From: a bacterium | GTDB taxonomy: Bacteria > Chloroflexota > Dormibacteria > UBA8260 > Bog-877 | Direction of reading: 5' to 3' | Length of the DNA stretch: 34,133 nucleotides | Assembly (NCBI GenBank): GCA_021791345.1 | Contig: JAJYWT010000110.1 | Coordinates: 1 to 34,133 of the forward strand | Shown: positions 8,943 through 16,112 of the stretch, in pieces | How the letters are laid out: each line of letters opens with the position of its first letter | Numbering within the stretch: the stretch's first letter is position 1 | The notes under the pieces: generated by a model | Seen by the model: only the letters and a program-made list of their open reading frames with translations | Told to the model about the DNA's origin: nothing | Database searches by the model: none | Made by a program: the position numbers and the translations under genes

Positions 8943-9769
8943 TCTCTGCGCGGGCGCTGCCGGCAGCGCTGGTGCTGACAGCGGCCGTTGTCACCCTGGG
9001 CTCCCTCGTGCCGCTGGAGGCGTTAAGAGCACTCCTCACCCTCGGGCCGAGCCTATTGCTTCCCGGGGCGGCCCTGCTATACGCCCTCGGCGGGGTCACC
9101 AGGCGGAGCGACCCCGTTCCCACCTTGGTGCTTGCCGTCGTGCTCAGCGTGGCCTATTACGCCCTGTCAGCCATTGCCTTTTACGCCGCCGGGGGCCGGC
9201 TCACCAGCACCTCCATCGCCGTCCTGCTGGACGTCTGGGTGCTGATCATGGTTGGAATCGGACTCGTCTCGCCGGGGCGGGCGTCCGTCCCCCTGCTCGC
9301 TGCCGCTCCGGCTCAGGGGCGCGCCACCGGCGCCTGGGGTGTGTGGCTTCTGGGGGTTGTCCTGGCGGGCGCGGCTGCGGTCGGCCTGGGCATCGTCCTC
9401 CTACCCAAACAGCCCCCCACCCCGTACCTGTCCATCGCCTTCACCGGCAGCTGGGTCACGACTGCGGGGACGCGGGTGGTGCCCGCCGGGGCGGAGGTGG
9501 CGGTGCCCCTGGCCGTGCACAACGCATACCCTGCGCGGGAGCACCTGTCGGTGAGCGCCACCCTCGATGGGAAGCCCTTTGGTGTCGAGAGGCTTCTGGA
9601 CCTTAGGGCAACCAGCAGCTGGTACGGTGCGCTGAGGGGCCGGATGGGAACCTCAGGGTGCCTGCAACAACTGGTGGTCGAGTTGACGCGCGGCTCCCAG
9701 CCCAAGCCCGTTGCCTCGCTCGACATGTGGCTCAGCCAGCGGGCACCGTCTTGCCCGGGACAGGGCTGA
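8930..9769 (+). CDS. DUF1616-like membrane protein with extracytoplasmic beta domain
   Basis: The ATG at 8930 overlaps the upstream gene by 13 bp and gives 279 residues beginning MPKLVSARALPAALVLTAAV. Four or five hydrophobic helices occupy the first about 160 residues, including 'LTLGPSLLLPGAALLYAL', which resembles the LPG-containing membrane segment of DUF1616 proteins. After a further helix (VVLAGAAAVGLGIVLL) the rest is a predicted outside beta domain ('FTGSWVTTAGTRVVPAGAEVAVPLAVHN', 'LSVSATLDG'). DUF1616 proteins often sit in surface-glycan clusters of archaea and high-GC bacteria, with no defined reaction. It is translationally coupled to its neighbours and probably part of the same export or assembly complex. 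Confidence 0.65.
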   Translation: MPKLVSARALPAALVLTAAVVTLGSLVPLEALRALLTLGPSLLLPGAALLYALGGVTRRSDPVPTLVLAVVLSVAYYALSAIAFYAAGGRLTSTSIAVLLDVWVLIMVGIGLVSPGRASVPLLAAAPAQGRATGAWGVWLLGVVLAGAAAVGLGIVLLPKQPPTPYLSIAFTGSWVTTAGTRVVPAGAEVAVPLAVHNAYPAREHLSVSATLDGKPFGVERLLDLRATSSWYGALRGRMGTSGCLQQLVVELTRGSQPKPVASLDMWLSQRAPSCPGQG

Positions 9770-9771
9770 GC

Positions 9772-11127
9772 TTGTCTCTCAAGGAGACCCCACCACCGGC
9801 GCGAGCACTCGGATCCTGGCGGCACCTGCCTTCCCGCATCAGGGACCTACTTCGAAACCCGCTCCCGCGCAGCAGCCTCTTCATCGTGGCGACCACCCTG
9901 GTGAACTCAGCCCTGGGCTACGTCTTCTGGGTGATCGGTGCCCGCCTGTTCCCGCCCGCCACGGTGGGGATCGTGGCCGCCCTGATCGCGGCCGGTTCCA
10001 CGGTCGGCATCCTGGCCTACGCCGGGGTTGGGATGACCCTCATCCACTCCCTTCCGCAAGCCCGAGATGGTCGGGAGTGGTCACTCACCCTCCAAGCCGG
10101 GCTGCTTATAACCCTTCTCCTCGCTCTTGGGGGAGCACTGCTGGTGGTCGGGGCGCTGCCCGTTGCCAGCATGCACTTCGGACTGCTGCGGGATCTCCCG
10201 GACGCGGCGGTCTTCATAGTCGGCACGGCCACCTGGAGCCTGGGTTCGGCGATGGACTACGCCTTCATTGCCGAACGGCGGGCCCACCTAATGCTGGCGC
10301 GCAATGCCATCCACGCGGTGGCCAAGCTGGTACTGGTCGGGCTGATCGTCTGGCTGGCGGCGCACGGCCCGACATCCCTGCTGCTGGCGTGGTCCGGCGC
10401 GGCGCTGGTTGGGGCCGTGACCGCGATCGGACTGCTGTTTTGGCGGCTCTCGCGGGGGCGACTGGCTGCCCCCGGCGGGCGTGCCCTCCTGGCTCGAGCG
10501 GCCCACCTGCGGACGCGCTTGGTGGGTCACCAGCTGATCAGCATAAGTGGCCAGCTACCGCCGTTACTCCTGCCTATCCTGGTCACCACCAGGCTGTCTC
10601 CGCGGTCCGACGCGTACTTCTATCTGACCTGGCTGCTCACCGGAGTGCTGCTCGTGGTCTCGGCCGCGGTGGCCGATGCCCTGTTCACCGAGGGGGCGTA
10701 CCGCCCGGACCAGCTCGGGCCCCGAGCCTGGTTCGCGCTCAAGTTGGTGGGGGCAGTGGTCCTACCCCTCATGACGGTATTTCTCGTGGGCGGCGGCCTT
10801 CTCCTCTCGATTTTTGGGCCGGGCTATGCCGCGCACGCCTTGAGCCTGCTCCGCTGGCTCGCAGTGGCCGCCATCCCGGACGCACTGACCAACCTGTACG
10901 TCGCCGTGCTCCGGGTCGAGTCGCGCTTCCGGACGGCCAGCATCCTCAACCTCAGCATGGGAACCGGCAGCCTGGCGGCAGCATGGGTGCTGCTCCCGCT
11001 CTTGGGTATCACCGGGGCTGGCGTGGCCTGGCTCTCCATGCAGGTTGGAGGATCGCTCGTCTGTGGCGCCGACCTCTTGCGCCACCCTCTATCACCCGGG
11101 GCTACCGCGGTGGGGAGGGCCGTCTGA
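9772..11127 (+). CDS. Oligosaccharide flippase, Wzx/MOP-superfamily type
   Basis: From TTG 9772, two bases after the previous stop, the protein has 451 residues; an upstream GTG at 9658 would overlap the previous gene by 112 bp and add an atypical tail. The start is therefore uncertain. The segment 'SSLFIVATTLVNSALGYVFWVIGARLFPP' with 'TVGIVAALIAAGSTVGILAYAGVGMTLI' is the classic N-terminus of polysaccharide-biosynthesis flippases, and about 12 to 14 helices follow. Such proteins move lipid-linked oligosaccharide across the cytoplasmic membrane. It lies between the DUF1616-like protein and a GT4 enzyme, supporting a Wzx-like step for a surface glycan. The GTG of the next gene is one base past its stop. 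Confidence 0.85.
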   Translation: MSLKETPPPARALGSWRHLPSRIRDLLRNPLPRSSLFIVATTLVNSALGYVFWVIGARLFPPATVGIVAALIAAGSTVGILAYAGVGMTLIHSLPQARDGREWSLTLQAGLLITLLLALGGALLVVGALPVASMHFGLLRDLPDAAVFIVGTATWSLGSAMDYAFIAERRAHLMLARNAIHAVAKLVLVGLIVWLAAHGPTSLLLAWSGAALVGAVTAIGLLFWRLSRGRLAAPGGRALLARAAHLRTRLVGHQLISISGQLPPLLLPILVTTRLSPRSDAYFYLTWLLTGVLLVVSAAVADALFTEGAYRPDQLGPRAWFALKLVGAVVLPLMTVFLVGGGLLLSIFGPGYAAHALSLLRWLAVAAIPDALTNLYVAVLRVESRFRTASILNLSMGTGSLAAAWVLLPLLGITGAGVAWLSMQVGGSLVCGADLLRHPLSPGATAVGRAV

Positions 11128-11128
11128 C

Positions 11129-12388
11129 GTGGCCGAGCCCATGAGAATCATGCACCTGACCGACCTCTACCCCCCGGTCTCAGGTGGGCTCGAAACCCAG
11201 TTGGCGGCCCTCTGCCAGGAGCTGGCGGCGCGCGGACACCAGGTTGATGTCGTCACCCTCGCCCGTGATGGGGTCAAGCGTGAGGATTTGGAGTCGGGGG
11301 TTCTAGTGCACCGAGTGACCGGTTGGAGCCGTGTGCTGCGCCCTCTTTACGAGGATCCCCGGCGGCCCTTCCACCCCACTATTCCCGACCCGGGGATGAC
11401 GGCCACACTGGCCCGAATCTTGAAGCGACGGCGTCCACAGGTGGTGCACGGCCACTCGTGGATCGTCTTCTCCGCTCTGCCTCTGCTGCCCAGCAAGGAG
11501 ACCGCTCTGGTCCTGGGGTTGCACGACTTCGGCTTCATCTGCGCCAAGAAGACCCTCATCCGGCACGGACGAGTTTGTGATGGACCGGCGCTGGGCAAGT
11601 GCCTGGCTTGCGCTGCCGGCCAGTACGGAGTCCCTCGGTCTGCCGCCCTCACAATCACTCTGGCTGCCATGAGGCGATGGCCGCGCAAGTCTGACCGGAT
11701 CGTGGCCAACGGCAGAGCCGTGGCGGAAGCCTGCTCCCAACTGGTCCGCCGGGACGCCCACCCGGTGGAATTGGTGCCCCCCTTCCTGGCCCAGGAGGTT
11801 CTGGCCGGGCTGCTGGGACCGCGGCCGAGGTTCGTCCCCGCAGAAGGCGAATACATCATGTTCGCTGGCGGCGCCAGCCCTCATAAGGGATTGCCGGTTC
11901 TCCTGGAGGCCTGGCAGCGGCTCTCGCATCCCCCGCCGCTCGTGGTGGCCGGGCTCAGCCGCGAGGGCACCCCCTATCCCATCCCGCCGGAGGTGATCGT
12001 GGCTGGCCAGGTTCCCCACGGGGATGTTCTGCGCGCCTGGGCCCACTGCGCTATAGGGGTGGTGCCCTCGGTCTGGCCGGAGCCATTTGGGCTGGTTGCC
12101 CTGGAAGTCATGGCGGCAGGAAGGGCGCTGGTTGCTGCCCGGTCCGGCAACCTGGCAGAGCTGGTGACGGACGGGGTGACCGGCCTCCTGGTGGACCCCG
12201 GGGACGTGGGCCAGCTGTCCGGCGCGCTGGCGAAGCTTCTCTCGTCCCCGGAGCTGCGCTCAGCCCTAGGAGCGGCGGCGAAGATGAAGGCTCAAGAGTA
12301 CACGGCGGACGCGGTGGTCCCCCGGATGGAAGGCATCTACCGCGGCGCGATCGAAGGCAGAGCAGGGCTGCCGGGGCACCGACCTTGA
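11129..12388 (+). CDS. GT4-family glycosyltransferase
   Basis: The GTG at 11129 is preceded by GGAGGG nine bases upstream, giving 419 residues. The N-terminus 'MRIMHLTDLYPPVSGGLETQLAALCQELAARGHQVDVV' is a GT4 acceptor-domain signature. The C-terminal donor domain has 'YIMFAGGASPHKGLPVLLEAW' and the E-x7-E motif in 'PSVWPEPFGLVALEVMAAGRALVAARSGNLAELV'. Four Cys (ICAKKT, RVCDGP, KCLACAA) cluster in the middle, as in some GT4 proteins with a Cys-rich insertion; whether they bind metal is unknown. This is the last gene of the first glycan operon, converging on the NRPS-like gene 124 bp away. No clear terminator hairpin is visible in that gap. Confidence 0.9.
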   Translation: MAEPMRIMHLTDLYPPVSGGLETQLAALCQELAARGHQVDVVTLARDGVKREDLESGVLVHRVTGWSRVLRPLYEDPRRPFHPTIPDPGMTATLARILKRRRPQVVHGHSWIVFSALPLLPSKETALVLGLHDFGFICAKKTLIRHGRVCDGPALGKCLACAAGQYGVPRSAALTITLAAMRRWPRKSDRIVANGRAVAEACSQLVRRDAHPVELVPPFLAQEVLAGLLGPRPRFVPAEGEYIMFAGGASPHKGLPVLLEAWQRLSHPPPLVVAGLSREGTPYPIPPEVIVAGQVPHGDVLRAWAHCAIGVVPSVWPEPFGLVALEVMAAGRALVAARSGNLAELVTDGVTGLLVDPGDVGQLSGALAKLLSSPELRSALGAAAKMKAQEYTADAVVPRMEGIYRGAIEGRAGLPGHRP

Positions 12389-12512
12389 GCGGCGCCCCGC
12401 GGCACACTTCGCATCCGCTTCCCGACTCGAGGTGCACCGCCGGCCCAAACCGAGGAAAGCGCGCTTGGCGCGTCCCTTCGACCAGGAACCGGGCACGGCT
12501 GGTAGTCCGCCT

Positions 12513-15278
12513 CTAGAGAGGGTCCGACCAGCCCCTGGGGTCCAGAACCGCACGCAGCTCGCGGGCCATGACGTCCCCGTAGCGGGTCACCGAGGAGGCA
12601 TGGTCCCCGGGCACGAAGCGCACCTCCAGGTTCCGGAGGCGGCGGCCCCACCAGCGGGTCACTCCGGGTGCCTGGGAGGGCACCTCCGCGGCATCTGTGG
12701 ACCAAAAGATGACTACCCGTCCCCGGTAGGGGCTGGGACGGTAAGCGGCGGTGGCCCACGCGTACCTGCCGAATTCCTCCTCGTGGCGCTCCTCCCGGGC
12801 CCATCGAGATAGGTCCCGGTCGTCGCCCTGGAGCTGCCACCTGGCGACCTGACCCCCACCGCTGGCGTTGCCGGGACGCAACTGCACCTGGCGGCGTCGG
12901 ACCAGCGTGGAGACGGCCTCTCCCTCGGCAGGGGCAGCTCCGCCGGCCCGGTTCAGGGTGTCCCCACCTAGGGATTTCAGCCGGTGGAACAGGGTCTGGA
13001 AACGCAGGAACATGTCCACCTGAGTGTCCTGGCGGACCCGCAGGGGCCGGCTGACGGCCGAGATGGCCAGATGGGCCAGGCGGATCCTCTCCTTGGGCCG
13101 TCCAGGGTCGATCATGACAACCACCGGCACTTCCTCTCCTGCCGATGTCAGCTGTTGGGCGATCTCCAGGGCGATGTAGGAGGCGGGACGGAACCCCGCG
13201 AGCAGGTAGGGGCCAAGGGAGCGCACACTGCGGATCAGCGGCAGGTAGAACCGCGCCATCTCCTGCACGGTGGCAGGTACCGGCAGCCCGTCGATCCCGT
13301 GCGGCTGTAGCCCGTACACAGGCAGGTCAGCCGAGATCTGCCGGCCCAGGTCGATCGAGTAGAAACCACCACCCTGATGGTCCCCATGAAGGAAGAAGAG
13401 TGGCGGCCAACTCCCCTCGCCGCGGATCACGGTCACCGGGTTGTGAACGGTGGCAGGGGTGGCGTCCGCCAGTGCCTTGGCCAGCGCCTGGATCGTGTGG
13501 TGCTCGTACAGGAGCGTGACCGGGACGGGCCTGCCGATGGCCAGCCCCACCTGCCGGACCATTCGCACAGCGATCAGAGAATGGCCACCCAGGTCGAAGA
13601 AATCGTCCGCGATGCCGATCGGCCTGACCCCCAGCAACTCCTCCCAGATCGCCACCAGTTGGTGCTCCAGCCGGTCCCGCGGCGGGGCATAGGGCGCTGC
13701 GTCGCTGCTGCGCTGCTCACCGTGCAGGAGGAGAGCGTCCCGGTCCACCTTACCGTTGACCGTCCGCGGCAGGCTGTCCAGAGTGACGATCCTCTCTGGG
13801 ACCATGAACTCAGGAAGGTGGGCTCGAACGTGCTCCCGGACTTCACCAGGTCGCAGCTCGCGCCCCCGCTCATGGGGCACGACATAGGCCACGAGGGCCA
13901 GGACGCCGTCCGGCCCGGGGCGGGCCACAACCGCCCCCTCCTGCACCTCCGGGTGCGTCACGAGCGCCGCCTCCACCTCGCCAGGCTCGATTCTGTAGCC
14001 GCGAACTTTGAGCTGCTGGTCCGCCCGCCCCACATACTCCAGCTCCCCTTCCTCGTTGAGCCGGACCAGGTCTCCCGACCGGTACAGGACCGCAGGTGAG
14101 GCGTCAAAGGGATTGGACACGAATCGCTCAGCAGTGAGTTCAGGGCGGTGCCGGTAGCCGCGGGTCACGCCTGCCCCGCCGACGAGGAGCTCCCCCACCG
14201 CTCCCGGGGCGGCGAGACCCGTGCCACCGTCCCGCTCCACAACGTAGGTGCGGAGGTCCGGGATAGGAACCCCGATCACGCTGGCCTGCGTCCAGACATC
14301 CTCGGCCCGGATTCGACGATAGGTGACATGCACAGTGGTCTCGGTGATTCCGTACATGTTGACCACCCGGGGCGATGAGTCCGGATGCCTGCGGAACCAC
14401 GGTTCCAGCAGGGCGAAGCGGAGGGCCTCCCCGCCCAGAACCACCAGCCGGAGATTCAGCCTGTCCGGCGCGGGATCCTGGGCCTCCACCCGCACGAACT
14501 CGGCGAAAGCGGACGGGGTCTGATTCAGCACCGTGACCCGTTCCCGGCGCACCAGGCTCACGAAGTCGGCCGTGGATCGAGCCACCGAGCGCGGGACCAC
14601 GACCAGTCGTCCCCCATGCAACAGGGCGCCCCAGATCTCCCAGACGGAAAAATCGAAGGCCAGCGAGTGAAAGAGGGTCCACACATCCTGGGCGGAGAAC
14701 TCGAACCAACCATGGGTTGAGCTGAACAGGCGGGTCACATTGCGGTGTTCCACCTCAACGCCCTTGGGGGCACCGGTCGACCCGGAGGTGTAGATGATGT
14801 AGGCGAGATCACCAGGATCGCTGCTCGGAGGGATGAACTCGGCGAGCTCATCCCCGGGCCAGTGATCACCAGTGGGATCGATGACGATCGCGTCTACCCC
14901 CGGCAGCGGCACCATCTCCTGGTCGGTGATCACCACCCCGGCGCCGGAGTCTTGGATGATGTAGCGGACCCGGTCCAGCGGGTATCCGGCATCGATGGGC
15001 ACGTATGCCGCTCCAGCCATCAGCACCCCGAGCACCGCGCAGATCGAATCTGCGCCGGGAGCCATCTGGATCGCCACCAGTGTTCCCCGGGTCACACCGC
15101 GCCTCTGCAGGTGCGAGGCGATCACCAACGCTCTCTGCTCCACCTCCGCGTAGGAGAGCGTTCGGGAACCGAAGGTGACTGCCGGGCGCCCCGGATCGAG
15201 CCGAGCCCGGGCCCGGAATTGGTCGTGGATGGACGCCGGCGGCGCTGTGGCAGAAGGTCCCGTCCCCGCTTCGATCAT
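12513..15278 (-). CDS. NRPS-like protein, adenylation - carrier - TE-like, threonine-type code
   Basis: The protein has 921 residues from ATG 15278; TTG at 15284 with GGGAG five bases upstream is an equal alternative. The A domain spans about 15-515 with 'YTSGSTGAPKG' (163-173), 'YGITETT' (309-315), 'YRSGDL' and K510 of the A10 motif. Aligned to PheA, the specificity residues read D209 F210 W213 N252 V280 G282 M308 V316 H317 K510 (DFWNVGMVHK), one conservative change from the known threonine code DFWNIGMVHK. The carrier domain is about 535-605 with 'DDFFDLGGHSL' (S567). The TE-like domain is about 620-921, but where GxSxG is expected it reads 'AGFRPAS': R697 replaces the nucleophile, while D724 and the late 'PGDH' His remain. 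No condensation domain is present. It should load threonine onto its own carrier; release by this TE looks unlikely. Confidence 0.85.
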   Translation of the reverse strand: MIEAGTGPSATAPPASIHDQFRARARLDPGRPAVTFGSRTLSYAEVEQRALVIASHLQRRGVTRGTLVAIQMAPGADSICAVLGVLMAGAAYVPIDAGYPLDRVRYIIQDSGAGVVITDQEMVPLPGVDAIVIDPTGDHWPGDELAEFIPPSSDPGDLAYIIYTSGSTGAPKGVEVEHRNVTRLFSSTHGWFEFSAQDVWTLFHSLAFDFSVWEIWGALLHGGRLVVVPRSVARSTADFVSLVRRERVTVLNQTPSAFAEFVRVEAQDPAPDRLNLRLVVLGGEALRFALLEPWFRRHPDSSPRVVNMYGITETTVHVTYRRIRAEDVWTQASVIGVPIPDLRTYVVERDGGTGLAAPGAVGELLVGGAGVTRGYRHRPELTAERFVSNPFDASPAVLYRSGDLVRLNEEGELEYVGRADQQLKVRGYRIEPGEVEAALVTHPEVQEGAVVARPGPDGVLALVAYVVPHERGRELRPGEVREHVRAHLPEFMVPERIVTLDSLPRTVNGKVDRDALLLHGEQRSSDAAPYAPPRDRLEHQLVAIWEELLGVRPIGIADDFFDLGGHSLIAVRMVRQVGLAIGRPVPVTLLYEHHTIQALAKALADATPATVHNPVTVIRGEGSWPPLFFLHGDHQGGGFYSIDLGRQISADLPVYGLQPHGIDGLPVPATVQEMARFYLPLIRSVRSLGPYLLAGFRPASYIALEIAQQLTSAGEEVPVVVMIDPGRPKERIRLAHLAISAVSRPLRVRQDTQVDMFLRFQTLFHRLKSLGGDTLNRAGGAAPAEGEAVSTLVRRRQVQLRPGNASGGGQVARWQLQGDDRDLSRWAREERHEEEFGRYAWATAAYRPSPYRGRVVIFWSTDAAEVPSQAPGVTRWWGRRLRNLEVRFVPGDHASSVTRYGDVMARELRAVLDPRGWSDPL

Positions 15279-15674
15279 CTCCAATGAAACTCCCGTCCGG
15301 GCCCGATGGGATCGGCAGCGGGGGCCGCGGGGCCGTGAAGGCACGGCTCCAATCCGCCACCATACGATCCCCCGTCGGAGAGCTCAGGGCAGGTGGCGCG
15401 GAGCAGACCGACGCCCGCCGGTCCGCCGGCGCGGCATGGGATTGGACTCGTAGGCGAGGACCCTACCGGCCCTCGCGAGAGCGCTTCGATCATCCACTCC
15501 ATCATGAGCCGGTGGTGCGAGCGCTGCGGCCGACAGTCGCCCGTCCAGCAGTTCGCGAGGGACGGCGGGCGATGTCCGCCCACCCCTCGGGAGTCGCGCC
15601 CCCCGGCTTGGGACAAGCCGTTCCGCGAGCACTCCCGGACCGCATCACCAGCCGCCCCAGTCTGGCCGACCTAG

Positions 15675-15680
15675 ATTATA
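15675..15680 (-). promoter_or_regulatory. Perfect TATAAT -10 candidate for the A-T-TE gene
   Basis: On the minus strand the sequence reads CCACCCTATAATCTAGG, with a consensus -10 hexamer. No recognisable TTGACA-like box lies 16-18 bp upstream (TTGGCG is 22 bp away), so a factor-dependent or alternative promoter is possible. Confidence 0.4.
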
Positions 15681-15914
15681 GGGTGGTCGCAGACCGTCCC
15701 TCCGCCAAGTTGGAGAGGGCTGGCGCCAGGACCATGGCCTGCGGCACCCATCCCGGTTTGGGGCCACCCGAGGAAGGCGGGGACGGTTCCCCAACCGCGG
15801 CAAGGGTCCAGCTGACAGCGCGCCGGCGGAGTTAGCGGGGAAGACGGCCCCTGCCCGCTCTGGGTCTTGCGCAACGTCCCCAACCGGACGGCGGCTGCCC
15901 CGGCGGGTACCGGG

Positions 15915-15943
15915 TTCTGGACACGTGGACTGAAAAGTAAGAT
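15915..15943 (+). promoter_or_regulatory. Weak promoter candidate for the second A-domain gene
   Basis: TTCTGG (15915-15920) and TAAGAT (15938-15943) are separated by 17 bp. The -10 matches four of six consensus bases and the -35 only the first two. The leader to ATG 16113 would be about 160 nt. If the gene actually starts at ATG 15942, this candidate fails. Confidence 0.25.
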
Positions 15944-16112
15944 GGGGCGATGGTGGTCAGGCAACTTGGGTCAGGCGATTGCCTGGTGGGCGCCCGGCCC
16001 CCAGTCGTCTCCCGGGAGGTGGGTAGCTGACGATCGCTGGATCACCCCATCTGGACGTCCAGACCGGTCCCACGAGGGGCACCAGACACCTCCGGTGCCA
16101 TCTGGGGCGTTC

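Larger units (their letters stand above)
15279..16112. other. Divergent intergenic region between the two A-domain genes
   Basis: About 830 bp with no convincing gene. On the minus strand a perfect TATAAT (15675-15680) stands out in otherwise GC-rich DNA and could drive the A-T-TE gene with a leader of nearly 400 nt, though I see no good -35. On the plus strand TTCTGG (15915-15920), a 17-bp spacer and TAAGAT (15938-15943) could drive the second A-domain gene. Open frames here show no family features and lower GC bias at third positions. Confidence 0.5.

Noticed and set aside
12389..12512. Shared terminator between the second GT4 and the A-T-TE gene
   Set aside because: Only short imperfect repeats (such as GGTGCACC) are visible, with no convincing stem or U tract.
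15284..15835. 183-codon plus-strand frame between the two A-domain genes
   Set aside because: Arg/Pro-rich, no domain, weak codon bias and no ribosome site.
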